Shown in pieces: positions 8,236-16,741 of a stretch of DNA of 64,000 bases (position 1 is the stretch's first letter; every line of letters starts with the position of its first letter). The translations under genes and the position numbers were made by a program. The notes beneath the pieces are model-generated. The model searched no databases and had not been told where the DNA came from. It saw only the letters and a program-made list of their open reading frames with translations. The DNA is from Salipiger sp. H15. GTDB taxonomy: Bacteria > Pseudomonadota > Alphaproteobacteria > Rhodobacterales > Rhodobacteraceae. Location of the stretch: NCBI RefSeq assembly GCF_040409955.1, contig NZ_CP123384.1:1336501-1400500 (forward strand). Reading direction: 5' to 3'.

Positions 8236-8967
8236 TCACGCCTCAGTGCTGCGGCGAAATCTCTCGACATAGGCGGCGCGTGCCTGCGGCAGCGGACGGT
8301 CGCGCAGCGAGGGGGCCAGATGGCGCTCGAGGAAGTGTCCGGTGGTGCGCAGGGCCTGCAGGATCTCGCCGTCGGGACCGGGGCCCTCGCCCTTGAGAAT
8401 GTCGGGCAGGGGCAGCAGACGGTCGGCCCATTCCCCGGCTGCCTGGCGCGAGACGGCGCGGCCGGTGCGGGGCGAGACGAAGCACAGTTCCTCGTTGGTG
8501 CCGCGCACCGCGCAGGCCGAGAGGTCGAGCCCGAATCCCATCTCGTCGAGCAGCGCCATCTCCCAGCGCAGGTAGGCCAGCGGCCAGACCTCGCGCTGCG
8601 GCAGCAGGTCGAGCAGCGCCTCGGTCCGGGCGTAGAGGCGGGGATGCGGCTCGCGCTCGGGCAGCGAGAAGGCGAGCAGCGCGCAGACCGCGTTGAGCCC
8701 CGCCAGCGTCAGCCGGTCCGCCATGGCCTGCGCCGCGCGCGAGCGCTGCGGCTCGGCGGTGAAGGTGCCGAGGTGATCCTCGAGCCGCGCCTTCCACGTC
8801 AGGTCGAGCTGCGCCCCCGGCTGCAGCAGCGGCGCGACGCGCCGCGAGGCACCGCCGCGCAGCACGCCCAAGTGCCGCCCGTGGTCGGGGGTGAAGACCT
8901 CGAGGATCGCAGAGCTTTCGCCATGCCTGCGCGTGGTCAGAAGGATGCCGGTGTCGCGCCATTCCAT
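8236..8967 (-). CDS. recO: DNA repair protein RecO
   Basis: 243 residues with the RecO N-terminal OB fold ([19 protein letters not shown], then [13 protein letters not shown]) and the helical C-terminal part. RecO works with RecR to load RecA on single-stranded gaps. The zinc cysteines of some RecO proteins are not evident, as usual in this group. The gene closes the minus-strand acpS-lepB-rnc-era run, although here a membrane-protein gene on the other strand separates it from era and DUF1491. Confidence 0.93.
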   Translation of the reverse strand: MEWRDTGILLTTRRHGESSAILEVFTPDHGRHLGVLRGGASRRVAPLLQPGAQLDLTWKARLEDHLGTFTAEPQRSRAAQAMADRLTLAGLNAVCALLAFSLPEREPHPRLYARTEALLDLLPQREVWPLAYLRWEMALLDEMGFGLDLSACAVRGTNEELCFVSPRTGRAVSRQAAGEWADRLLPLPDILKGEGPGPDGEILQALRTTGHFLERHLAPSLRDRPLPQARAAYVERFRRSTEA

Positions 8968-9155
8968 GCGCGCACTCTCGGAGTTTGCAGGGATGGGGGC
9001 AAGGGGGCGCGCGAGGCGCCGCCGCGCGTCAACCCGCTGTCACGAAAGCCTGCCAATTGCGCCGTACCCTGCACGCGACGGTCGCGGCCCGCCGCTCTCA
9101 CCCGAGTGTGAGAAGCCGTGGCTTGATCTCGCAATGACTCCGGAGGTGCAGTAGG

Positions 9156-9818
9156 ATGGTCGGCCCGGGAGATGCCATGACCCAGAACCAACGCCTCACC
9201 GCCCTGCTCATTGCCCTGCTCGCGATCGGCGCGCTGTGGCTTCAGGTTTACGTGGGGCTGGCGCGGCGACCGGAGCAGACGGTGCTGGGCGAGTTCTGGC
9301 GACTCGGGCGCTACTTCACCATCCTGACCAACCTCATGGTGGCGGTGACCTTCGGCATGATCGCCGCGGGACACCGGGCGCAGACATGGTGGCTGGCGGC
9401 GATCACGCTCTGGATCCTCATCGTCGCCATCGTCTACCACGCGCTGCTGGCGCGGCCGCTGGACGGGCTGCGCTGGTGGTCGGACATGGCGGTGCACACC
9501 TTCGTGCCGATCGCCGTGGCGCTCTGGTGGCTGGCGCTGGCGCCGAAGGACGGGCTGCTGCCGCGCCACGCGCTCTGGTGGCTGCTCTGGCCGCTGGTCT
9601 ACGTCAGCTACGCGCTGATCCGCGGCGAGTTCGACGGGCGGCACCCGTATTTCTTCATCGACCCGCACGAGGTCGGCTGGCCCGGGGTGGGGCTCTGGTG
9701 CCTTGCGCTGGGGATCAGCTTCTGGCTCGCTGGGCTCGGAGTCGTGGTGCTGGGGCGGCTGCTCAGCCGTCCATCTCCTCCAGCAGGTGACGCCCCTGAC
9801 GGTCCTCAAGCTCAATGA
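9156..9818 (+). CDS. Pr6Pr family membrane protein
   Basis: 220 residues with about six hydrophobic segments and the pattern of the Pr6Pr family (FTILTNLMVA, YHALLARPLDG, WWSDMAVHTFVPI, YALIRGEFDGRHPYFF). Its function is unknown. The start at 9156 has a consensus GGAGGT 8 bases before it; an in-frame ATG at 9177 also has a weaker site. The last 56 bases overlap the convergent DUF1491 gene. It sits as an insertion in the otherwise conserved era-recO neighbourhood. Confidence 0.85.
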   Translation: MVGPGDAMTQNQRLTALLIALLAIGALWLQVYVGLARRPEQTVLGEFWRLGRYFTILTNLMVAVTFGMIAAGHRAQTWWLAAITLWILIVAIVYHALLARPLDGLRWWSDMAVHTFVPIAVALWWLALAPKDGLLPRHALWWLLWPLVYVSYALIRGEFDGRHPYFFIDPHEVGWPGVGLWCLALGISFWLAGLGVVVLGRLLSRPSPPAGDAPDGPQAQ

Positions 9819-10095
9819 CCCAGAGATCGGGGTCGAAGTCGCGCTGTTTCGAGACCCGCGCGTCCACCTCGTATTCCGGCCCCTCGGCCAGCGTGGTCCA
9901 GCGCCGCGCGCCGGTCATCAGGTCCCATTCGCGGGTGAAGGCGGCGGCCTGCCCGTCGAGCGTGGCAAGCTTGACGATCACCGCCCCGGCGGTGTCGTCG
10001 CCATGGGCGGTCACGTAGGCTGGGATGTCCAGCAGCGACAGCCGCCGCAGGTAGGCGCCGACCCAGACATGGGTGGCGAGCCGCGGCTCAGGCAT
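9763..10095 (-). CDS. DUF1491 family protein
   Basis: 110 residues. The family, common in Alphaproteobacteria next to era and recO, is recognised from RLATHVWVGAYLRRL, the AFTREWDLMTGAR segment and DPDLWVIELEDRQGRHLL. No function is known. It overlaps the end of era by 8 bases, so it is co-translated with that GTPase. Its 3' end overlaps the convergent Pr6Pr gene by 56 bases. Confidence 0.88.
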   Translation of the reverse strand: MPEPRLATHVWVGAYLRRLSLLDIPAYVTAHGDDTAGAVIVKLATLDGQAAAFTREWDLMTGARRWTTLAEGPEYEVDARVSKQRDFDPDLWVIELEDRQGRHLLEEMDG

Positions 10096-10996
10096 TGCCG
10101 TCCTTGAACTCGAGGCCCATCTCGGAATAGCGCTCGGCCTCTTCGAGCCAGTTCTCGCGGACCTTCACCTGCAGGAAGAGGTGCACCTTGCGGCCGAGGA
10201 ATTCCTCGAGCTCGGCGCGCGAGGCCTGGCTGACCGACTTGATGGTCTCGCCCTTCTTGCCGAGCACGATGCCCTTGTGGCCGTCGCGGGTGACGTAGAT
10301 CACCTGGTCGATGCGGGCCGAGCCGTCCTCGCGCTCTTCCCAGTGCTCGGTCTCGACCGTCAGCTGGTAGGGCAGTTCCTGGTGCAGGCGCAGGGTCAGC
10401 TTCTCGCGGGTCATCTCGGCGGCGATCATGCGCATCGGCAGGTCGGCGATCTGGTCCTCGGGGTAGAGCCAGGGGCTCTCGGGCACCTCCGACGCCAGCC
10501 ACTTGCGCAGCGCGTCGACGCCGTGGCCGCGCTCGGCCGAGATCATGAAGGTTTCGGCAAAGGGATAGGCCTCGTTCATCTTCTGGGTCAGCGCCAGCAG
10601 GTCCTCGGCCTTCACCCGGTCGATCTTGTTGATCGCCAGCGCCACCTTGCGGCCGCGCGGGAGATCCTGCAGCCCCTCGAGGATGCGCTTCACCCCGTCG
10701 GTCAGCCCGCGATGCGCCTCGATCAGCAGCACGATGATGTCGGCATCCGAGGCCCCGCCCCAGGCCGCCGCCACCATGGCGCGGTCGAGCCGGCGGCGCG
10801 GCTTGAACAGGCCCGGCGTGTCGACGAAGACCAGCTGGCTCTCGCCCTCCATGGCCACGCCGCGGATTCGGGTGCGGGTGGTCTGCACCTTGTGGGTGAC
10901 GATCGACACCTTGGCGCCCACCATGCGGTTGGTGAGCGTCGACTTGCCCGCGTTGGGCTCGCCGATGAGGGCGATGAATCCGGCACGTGTGGTCAT
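10088..10996 (-). CDS. era: GTPase Era
   Basis: 302 residues. G motifs are intact: G1 GEPNAGKST near the N-terminus, G3 DTPGLF, and G4 NKID. The C-terminal KH domain includes YVTRDGHKGIVLGKKGETIK. Era binds the 3' end of 16S rRNA and helps assemble the small ribosomal subunit. Only 13 bases separate it from the EamA gene upstream, and it overlaps DUF1491 downstream. Confidence 0.97.
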   Translation of the reverse strand: MTTRAGFIALIGEPNAGKSTLTNRMVGAKVSIVTHKVQTTRTRIRGVAMEGESQLVFVDTPGLFKPRRRLDRAMVAAAWGGASDADIIVLLIEAHRGLTDGVKRILEGLQDLPRGRKVALAINKIDRVKAEDLLALTQKMNEAYPFAETFMISAERGHGVDALRKWLASEVPESPWLYPEDQIADLPMRMIAAEMTREKLTLRLHQELPYQLTVETEHWEEREDGSARIDQVIYVTRDGHKGIVLGKKGETIKSVSQASRAELEEFLGRKVHLFLQVKVRENWLEEAERYSEMGLEFKDGNA

Positions 10997-11009
10997 TGGG
11001 GCGTTCCCG

Positions 11010-11936
11010 TTACTGACGATCCGTGGCCCTTACAGGCTTTTGCGGCGCGGGGCCAGAGCGGCCGCTGCGGATCAGGGTATAGCATCCCGAGACGACAATC
11101 AGCACCGCTCCTGCGAGCGTCCACAGATCCGGGTGCTCGCCGAAGAGCAGGTAGGCGAAAGTCAGCGCCACCAGCAGCCGCGAGTAGCGGAAGGGCGCGA
11201 CCACCGAGACCTCGCCGGTGCGCATGGCGCGGGTGAGGGCGGTGTAGGCGGTGACGCCGACGACGCCGGTGGCCAGCAGCTTCAGCAGTTCGATCGCCTG
11301 CGGCAGGCGCGGCGGGGCGGGATCGAAGGGCAGCAGCAGCAGGCCTGCCACGGTGACGACGCCGAAGCCGAGGATGCCGAGCTGCCGCGCCGAGACCGCG
11401 GGCGGCGCCGCGCGGGTGTAGAGGTCGCGCATGGCAAAGCCGAACATCGCCGCGAGAGAGAGCAGCGCGTCGAGCCGGAACGCCTCGGGCGTCGGGCGCA
11501 CGATCAGCAGCACGCCCATGAAGCCCACAGACATGGCGGCCCAGCGGCGCGGGCCGACCTTCTCGCCGAGTAGCAGCGCGGCGCCCGCGGTGACCACCAA
11601 CGGCGCTGCCTGCAGGATCGACGAGGTGACCGACAGCGGCGTGTAGGCCAGCGCCAGCGCGAAGAAGAGCCGCCCCATGATCTCGAAGAAGGTGCGCAGC
11701 AGCAGGCTCGGGCGCAGCATCGCGGGATGCAGCACTGCCTCGCCCGCGCGCAGGGTCAGCAGGACGAAGAGCGTCACGCCGGTCAGGCCGAAGATCAGCG
11801 TCGCCTCGCCCGGCGGCAGGCCGGGGGCGACCGACTTGAAGAGCGCGTCCTCGACCGCGAAGAGCGTCATGGCCAGAACCATGAACCCCGCGCCGGTCGC
11901 GTTCGCGCTCACGCGCGGCGCGGCGGCATCAACCAT
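11010..11936 (-). CDS. DMT superfamily transporter (EamA domains)
   Basis: 308 residues with about ten transmembrane segments arranged as two EamA repeats (first half containing [24 protein letters not shown], in two pieces; second half [19 protein letters not shown]). Such proteins export or import small metabolites; the substrate cannot be predicted. It overlaps the end of rnc by 8 bases and is 13 bases before era, splitting a pair that is adjacent in most bacteria. Confidence 0.9.
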   Translation of the reverse strand: MVDAAAPRVSANATGAGFMVLAMTLFAVEDALFKSVAPGLPPGEATLIFGLTGVTLFVLLTLRAGEAVLHPAMLRPSLLLRTFFEIMGRLFFALALAYTPLSVTSSILQAAPLVVTAGAALLLGEKVGPRRWAAMSVGFMGVLLIVRPTPEAFRLDALLSLAAMFGFAMRDLYTRAAPPAVSARQLGILGFGVVTVAGLLLLPFDPAPPRLPQAIELLKLLATGVVGVTAYTALTRAMRTGEVSVVAPFRYSRLLVALTFAYLLFGEHPDLWTLAGAVLIVVSGCYTLIRSGRSGPAPQKPVRATDRQ

Positions 11937-12615
11937 TCTCGGAGACTTGTGCCAGCAGCGCCGCGGCGGCTTCCTGTTCGGCCTTGCGCTTCGAGCCCGC
12001 GGTGGCCTCGGCCTTCTGGCCCGAGGCGAGGCGCACCTCGATGGTGAAGACCGGCGCGTGGTCGGGGCCGGAGCGGGAAGTCTCCACGTAGGCGGGCGGG
12101 GTCATGCCGCGCGCCTGCGCCCATTCCTGCAGCGAGGTCTTGGCGTCGCGCGCATCCTGCTCGACGGTCGAGACGCGCTCGCCCCAGAGGCGCAGGATCA
12201 TCTCGCGCACCTTGTCGAAGCCGCCGTCGAGGTAGACCGCGGCAATCACCGCCTCCATCGCGTCGCCGAGCAACGCCTGCTTGCGCCGCCCGCCCGACAT
12301 CATCTCGGAACGGCCCAGCTTCAGCGCGGCGCCGATGTCGACCTCGCGCGCGACCTCGGCGCAGGCTTCCTTGCGCACCAGCGCGTTGAAGCGCGGCGCG
12401 AGCTGGCCCTCGCTGGCCTTGCGGTCCTCGCCGAGCAGCGCCTCGGCCATGACGAGGCCGAGCACGCGGTCGCCGAGGAACTCGAGCCGCTGGTTGTCTT
12501 CGCGGCCGGGGCCGGACATGGACGAATGGGTCAGGGCGCGCCGCAGCAGCTCGGGCCGGTCGAACCGGTGGCCAAGCCGCTGTTCCAGCGCTTCTATCTC
12601 GGCAGAACGCTTCAT
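11929..12615 (-). CDS. rnc: Ribonuclease III
   Basis: 228 residues with the RNase III signature [19 protein letters not shown] (catalytic glutamate and aspartate present), the second acidic cluster ([18 protein letters not shown]), and a C-terminal double-stranded RNA binding domain from about 155. It processes rRNA precursors and structured mRNAs. The start overlaps the lepB stop as ATGA and the stop overlaps the EamA gene. Confidence 0.97.
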   Translation of the reverse strand: MKRSAEIEALEQRLGHRFDRPELLRRALTHSSMSGPGREDNQRLEFLGDRVLGLVMAEALLGEDRKASEGQLAPRFNALVRKEACAEVAREVDIGAALKLGRSEMMSGGRRKQALLGDAMEAVIAAVYLDGGFDKVREMILRLWGERVSTVEQDARDAKTSLQEWAQARGMTPPAYVETSRSGPDHAPVFTIEVRLASGQKAEATAGSKRKAEQEAAAALLAQVSENG

Positions 12616-13445
12616 GTGATCTTGTGGAAGAACCGATCCGACCGCCAGGTCCAGAAGAACAGCATGGACCGGCCGGACGAGGAGAACATGACGCGGGTCG
12701 CCTTGCCGATGATATTCTCGAAGGGCACGTAGCCGACGCCGCCCGCGGCGTTGGGAACGCGGCTGTCGGCGGAGTTGTCGCGGTTGTCGCCCATCATGAA
12801 GAAGTGACCCTCGGGAACGGTGTAGATCGGCGTGTTGTCCGACCCCTGCATGCCGATGTTGAGGATATCATGCTTCACGCCGTTGGGCAGCGTTTCCGTC
12901 CAGCGCGACTTCTCGCAGACGCCGCCGTCGCCGACCGGGCCGTTCTCGCAGCGCGGACGCAGCCGTTGCGGGCCCTGCGGCTCGGCGGTCTCGGTGAAGG
13001 TGCCGTTGGCCTCGACCTCGACCGGGGTGTCGTTGATGTAGAGCAGGCCCTGCTTGACCTGGATCCGGTCGCCCGGCAGGCCGACCACGCGCTTGATGAA
13101 GTCGGTGCCGTTCACCGGGTGGCGGAACACCACCACGTCGCCGCGCTCGGGCTCGGAGCCGAAGAGGCGGGTGTTGTCGCCGTCGAGGAAGCCGCAGATG
13201 TCCTTGGCGTCGATGTTGATGCCGAAGGCGCCCAGCCGGATCGACGGGCAGGAGGCATAGGAATAGCCGTAGGTCATCTTGTTGACGAAGAGGAAGTCGC
13301 CGATCAGCAGCGTGTCCTTCATCGAGCCCGACGGGATCCAGAAGGGCTGGAAGAACAGCGTGCGGAACACGCCCGCGATGACCAGCGCCCAGAACACCGT
13401 CTTCACGGTCTCCCAGATTCCGCCCGATTTCTCTTCTTTCGCCAT
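12612..13445 (-). CDS. lepB: Signal peptidase I
   Basis: 277 residues. One membrane segment (about 12-32) precedes the catalytic serine in [15 protein letters not shown]; the general-base lysine is in [11 protein letters not shown], and the late [11 protein letters not shown] box is present. It removes signal peptides of exported proteins on the periplasmic face. It lies downstream of acpS and overlaps rnc by 4 bases. Confidence 0.97.
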   Translation of the reverse strand: MAKEEKSGGIWETVKTVFWALVIAGVFRTLFFQPFWIPSGSMKDTLLIGDFLFVNKMTYGYSYASCPSIRLGAFGINIDAKDICGFLDGDNTRLFGSEPERGDVVVFRHPVNGTDFIKRVVGLPGDRIQVKQGLLYINDTPVEVEANGTFTETAEPQGPQRLRPRCENGPVGDGGVCEKSRWTETLPNGVKHDILNIGMQGSDNTPIYTVPEGHFFMMGDNRDNSADSRVPNAAGGVGYVPFENIIGKATRVMFSSSGRSMLFFWTWRSDRFFHKIT

Positions 13446-13524
13446 GGAAACCCGCCTTTGTGCCTCGGTTCCTTGGCTTCATGGGCGGGGCGCGTGTGAG
13501 TGTCAAGGCGGCGCTGAGGCCGGG

Positions 13525-13568
13525 CAAATCTCTTCGGGGAGATTTGCAAAACCCTTCGAAGGGTTTTG
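13525..13568. repeat. Pair of abutting 22-bp palindromes (copy 1)
   Basis: Between acpS and lepB. First unit 13525-13546: arms CAAATCTC and GAGATTTG around TTCGGG. Second unit 13547-13568: arms CAAAACCC and GGGTTTTG around TTCGAA, a perfect palindrome. The units abut without spacing, and the same two-unit arrangement recurs at 35237-35280. It could act as an mRNA hairpin inside the operon or as a REP-like mobile palindrome. Confidence 0.85.
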
Positions 13569-13576
13569 TGCGCGCG

Positions 13577-13996
13577 TTACCCCGCCGTGATGGGCCCCGC
13601 GAGGGGGCGCGCCTCGATCACCACGAAGGCCTGCGCCCAGGGATGGTCGTCGGTCAGGGTCACGTGGATGATGGCCTCGTGGCCGGGCGGGGTCATCGCG
13701 TCGAGCCGCTCCTTCGCCCATCCGGTGACATGCATCACCGGCTGTCCGGTGGGCAGGTTGGTCACCGCCATGTCCTTCCAGGAGATGCCCATGCGCAGCC
13801 CGGTGCCGAGCGCCTTGGAGCAGGCCTCCTTGGCCGCCCATCGCTTGGCATAGGTGCCGGCCACGTCCTTGCGGCGTTCGGCCTTGCGCTGCTCGGTCTC
13901 GGTGAAGACGCGGTTGCGGAAGCGGTCGCCGAAGCGCGCGAGCGTCGCCTCGATCCGGTCGATGTTCGCCAGATCCGTGCCGATTCCGAGGATCAT
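13577..13996 (-). CDS. acpS: Holo-[acyl-carrier-protein] synthase
   Basis: 139 residues starting [16 protein letters not shown], with the magnesium-binding aspartate at the N-terminus and the second acidic motif in [17 protein letters not shown]. It transfers 4'-phosphopantetheine from CoA to acyl carrier protein. The frame is open further upstream to 14098, but the ATG at 13996 is the universal family start. It heads the lepB-rnc-EamA-era-DUF1491 run; a 131-base gap with paired palindromes separates it from lepB. Confidence 0.95.
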   Translation of the reverse strand: MILGIGTDLANIDRIEATLARFGDRFRNRVFTETEQRKAERRKDVAGTYAKRWAAKEACSKALGTGLRMGISWKDMAVTNLPTGQPVMHVTGWAKERLDAMTPPGHEAIIHVTLTDDHPWAQAFVVIEARPLAGPITAG

Positions 13997-14054
13997 CTGC
14001 AGGGCCGCTCCCGTGTTGCTCGCCCTGTCGGGGAACCCCATCGCGGCCGCTGTG

Positions 14055-14276
14055 TCAAGCGCAGTGCGCCGGAAGGCCGGGTCTGGCGGAGGCGCCACGC
14101 GCGGCGCGGGGCAGGGGGGCGGGCTGGCGCGTCTCGACCTCTGCCATGCGCGGCAGCGGCAGGTCGGCCAGTTCGCGCTGGCTCATCCGCGCGATGTCGG
14201 GGTGGTCGAGCGGGCCGCGGCGGACCGGCTCGGTGTGGTGGTGCGGCCCGAACAGGGCCTCGAGAATCTGTCTCAT
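14055..14276 (-). CDS. Small uncharacterised protein divergent from a LysR gene
   Basis: A 73-residue frame beginning [18 protein letters not shown] with a good ribosome site (AAAGGA, about 6 bases before the ATG at 14276). The middle [19 protein letters not shown] resembles short Rhodobacteraceae proteins in which a His-Pro...Ala-Met-Ser...Arg-Glu-Leu...Asp-Leu-Pro stretch recurs; no function is known. It is transcribed away from the LysR regulator 87 bases off, the usual geometry of a regulator and its target. The frame stays open upstream, so only the ribosome site decides the start. Confidence 0.6.
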   Translation of the reverse strand: MRQILEALFGPHHHTEPVRRGPLDHPDIARMSQRELADLPLPRMAEVETRQPAPLPRAARGASARPGLPAHCA

Positions 14277-14363
14277 GTCGTATCCTTTCGTTTGGCTAAA
14301 AGATAAGCCTTCGATGCGCATATTTAATTGCACATCCTGCATGTCAGGGTTTAGCTCATGTGA

Positions 14364-15260
14364 ATGAAGAGCCTGAACGCGCATTCCCTTCACGGGCTGC
14401 GGGTGATCGAGGCGGTCGCCCGGAACGGCACGCTGTCGCGCGCCGCGGCGGAGCTTGGCAGCTCGGTCGGGGCGGTCAGCCAGCAGGTCGCCCGCGCCGA
14501 GAAGGCGCTGGGATTGCAGCTGTTCGACAGGGCCCGCGAGGGGATGCTGGTGCGCCCCGAGGCGGCGGAGTTCCTGGCGCGACTCGGCGAGGGCTTCACC
14601 CGCGTCAGCCAGGCGGTCGAGGCGCTGGAGCACCGGCGCGACAAAGTGGTGACGATCTCGGTCGCGCCGATCTTCGCGACGCGCTGGCTGATCTGGCGGC
14701 TCAAGGAGTTCTACGCCCAGCACCCCGACATCAAGGTGCGCATCGACATCAATACCGGGCTCATCGACCCGCAGCGCGCCGACATGGACTTCGGCATCCG
14801 CATCGGGCCGGGGGACTGGCCGGGGGTGAAGGCCGAGCCGCTCTTCGACCAGCTCATCGTGCCGGTCTGCAGCCCCGAGATCGCCTGCATGCTGCGCACG
14901 CCCGCCGACCTGTCGCGCGTGCCGATCATCCGCGATCCCGCGGCGATGTTCGGCTGGGACGCCTGGCTGGGGCCGGAGGGAGTTTCAGAAGACATCCTCG
15001 GCGAGGGCCCCGAGTTCCCCGATTCCGCCATGTGCCTCGACGCGGCGATCTCGGGGCTGGGGGTGTTTCTCGCCTTCGAGGTGCTGGTGCACGACGCGCT
15101 GCGCATGGGCAGCCTCGTCATGCCCTTCCCGCGCTACCGGCGCACCGGGTTCCGCTACGCGCTGGTCTCGGCACCGGACCGGGTGCCGGGGCCGGACCAG
15201 CAGGCGTTCCGTCGCTGGCTGAAGAAGACGCTGCGCGAGGAAGGGCTGGGCGAGGGCTGA
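14364..15260 (+). CDS. LysR family transcriptional regulator (GcvA-like)
   Basis: 298 residues. The N-terminal helix-turn-helix (LRVIEAVARNGTLSRAAAEL, then GSSVGAVSQQVARAEKALG) is followed by a periplasmic-binding-like effector domain from about residue 90. Details such as ATRWLIWRLKEFYAQHPDI and DFGIRIGPGDWPG place it near the GcvA-like branch. It is divergent from the small protein gene and separates acpS from pdxJ, which are neighbours in most relatives. The 87-base gap upstream is AT-rich and probably holds both promoters and the operator. Confidence 0.93.
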   Translation: MKSLNAHSLHGLRVIEAVARNGTLSRAAAELGSSVGAVSQQVARAEKALGLQLFDRAREGMLVRPEAAEFLARLGEGFTRVSQAVEALEHRRDKVVTISVAPIFATRWLIWRLKEFYAQHPDIKVRIDINTGLIDPQRADMDFGIRIGPGDWPGVKAEPLFDQLIVPVCSPEIACMLRTPADLSRVPIIRDPAAMFGWDAWLGPEGVSEDILGEGPEFPDSAMCLDAAISGLGVFLAFEVLVHDALRMGSLVMPFPRYRRTGFRYALVSAPDRVPGPDQQAFRRWLKKTLREEGLGEG

Positions 15261-15278
15261 CCCCCGCCCGGCGGGCGC

Positions 15279-16031
15279 TTACGCCCGCGCCTCGTCCATC
15301 AAGCGGCGCATCTCGGCGATCGCCGGGCCGAGGCCGAGGAAGATCGCCTCGCCGATCAGGAAATGGCCGATGTTGAGCTCGACCACCTCGGGGAAGCCGG
15401 CGATGGGCTTGACGGTGTCGTAGGTCAGGCCGTGACCGGCGTGGACCTCGAGCCCCAGCGAATGGGCAAAGGCAGCCATCTCGCGCAGGCGCTCCAGCTC
15501 GGCATCGCGCTCGTCGAACTTGCCCTCCGCGTGCAGGTCGCAATAGGCGCCGGTGTGCAGTTCGATCACCTGCGCGCCGATGCGGTGCGCGGCCTCTATC
15601 TGCGGCCGGTCGGGAGCGATGAAGATCGACACGCGGCAACCCGCCTCGCGCAGCGGCGCGATGAAATGCGCCAGCCGGATCTCCTCGCGCGCCACCTCGA
15701 GCCCGCCCTCGGTGGTGCGCTCCTCGCGCTTCTCGGGGACGATGCAGACCGCGTGCGGCCGGTGGCGCAGGGCGATGGCCTGCATCTCCTCGGTCGCGGC
15801 CATCTCGAAGTTGAGCGGCACCGAGAGCGTCTCCATCAGCCCGTCGATATCGGCGTCCGAGATGTGGCGGCGGTCTTCGCGCAGGTGCGCGGTGATGCCG
15901 TCGGCGCCCGCCTCCTCGGCGATCTTCGCGGCGCGCAGCGGGTCGGGATAGGCGCTGCCGCGGGCGTTGCGCACGGTGGCGACGTGGTCGATGTTGACGC
16001 CCAGTCTCAGGCGCCCGGCATAGGTGGTCAT
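15279..16031 (-). CDS. pdxJ: Pyridoxine 5'-phosphate synthase
   Basis: 250 residues with the PdxJ fold signatures: [17 protein letters not shown] at the N-terminus, [16 protein letters not shown], and the late [15 protein letters not shown] block. It condenses 1-deoxyxylulose 5-phosphate with 3-amino-2-oxopropyl phosphate to make the vitamin B6 ring. It is the last gene of the rpoZ-rsh-DUF2062-pdxJ series, starting 35 bases after DUF2062, and ends 18 bases from the convergent LysR gene. Confidence 0.97.
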   Translation of the reverse strand: MTTYAGRLRLGVNIDHVATVRNARGSAYPDPLRAAKIAEEAGADGITAHLREDRRHISDADIDGLMETLSVPLNFEMAATEEMQAIALRHRPHAVCIVPEKREERTTEGGLEVAREEIRLAHFIAPLREAGCRVSIFIAPDRPQIEAAHRIGAQVIELHTGAYCDLHAEGKFDERDAELERLREMAAFAHSLGLEVHAGHGLTYDTVKPIAGFPEVVELNIGHFLIGEAIFLGLGPAIAEMRRLMDEARA

Positions 16032-16066
16032 CGGATGTCCTCCGGGGGGTCGGTCTGCGCCGGACC

Positions 16067-16720
16067 CTAGTCGGACGCGCCGCCCTCGTCAGCCGCTTTC
16101 TGCTTCTTTTTCAGGGCGGCAAGCTTTTTCTTCAGCGCGCCGCGGCGGCGGTTCTGGTAGGCGCGGATCACCGGCACCGACAGGTAATAGGCGATGAGCC
16201 CGCAGATGATGCCGGGGAGGATGCCGCCGATCAGGTAGGGGTAGAACACCTCGTGGAAGAAGATCCGCAGGTTCGTCCAGTCGGTGGTGTCCTGGGTGAA
16301 GATCGCGCAGATGTTGTGCCAGAGGTCCTGGCCCGCGTAGGTGAACTTGTCGAGCAGCGAGGCGTGGTGCGGCGAGCGCCGGTCGATGCCCAGCAGGAAA
16401 TACCCCAGTTCCAGCGAGACGATGCCGATCGGCACGTAGGTCAGCGGATTGCCGAAGAACGTCCCGAGCAGCGCCGCGATGATGTTCCCCCGCACGAGCC
16501 AGGCGATGGTCGCGGCGACCACGAAGTGCAGCCCGTAGAGCGGGGTGAACGTGGTGAACACTCCGGCAAAGATGCCGCGGGCGATCTTCTCGGGCGAGTC
16601 GGGCAGGCGGTGCAGACGATACTGGACGTAACGGGCGGCGCGCCCCCAGCCGCCGCGCGGCCAGAAGAATTCGAGCACGGCCCTCCAGACTGGCCGCTTG
16701 TCGCGCCGCTTGAAAACCAA
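16067..16720 (-). CDS. DUF2062 domain membrane protein
   Basis: 217 residues with three or four hydrophobic segments and the DUF2062 core ([34 protein letters not shown]). The basic C-terminal tail ([19 protein letters not shown]) should face the cytoplasm. Function unknown, but the gene regularly lies between the stringent-response gene and pdxJ in Alphaproteobacteria. It follows rsh by 21 bases. Confidence 0.88.
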   Translation of the reverse strand: MVFKRRDKRPVWRAVLEFFWPRGGWGRAARYVQYRLHRLPDSPEKIARGIFAGVFTTFTPLYGLHFVVAATIAWLVRGNIIAALLGTFFGNPLTYVPIGIVSLELGYFLLGIDRRSPHHASLLDKFTYAGQDLWHNICAIFTQDTTDWTNLRIFFHEVFYPYLIGGILPGIICGLIAYYLSVPVIRAYQNRRRGALKKKLAALKKKQKAADEGGASD

Positions 16721-16741
16721 AGGCGCCCTTCCCCTTTTTTT

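Noticed and set aside
9096..9113. TCTCAC-N6-GTGAGA inverted repeat between recO and Pr6Pr
   Set aside because: Only six pairs and no link to a known regulator; it is as expected by chance in 188 bases of GC-rich spacer.
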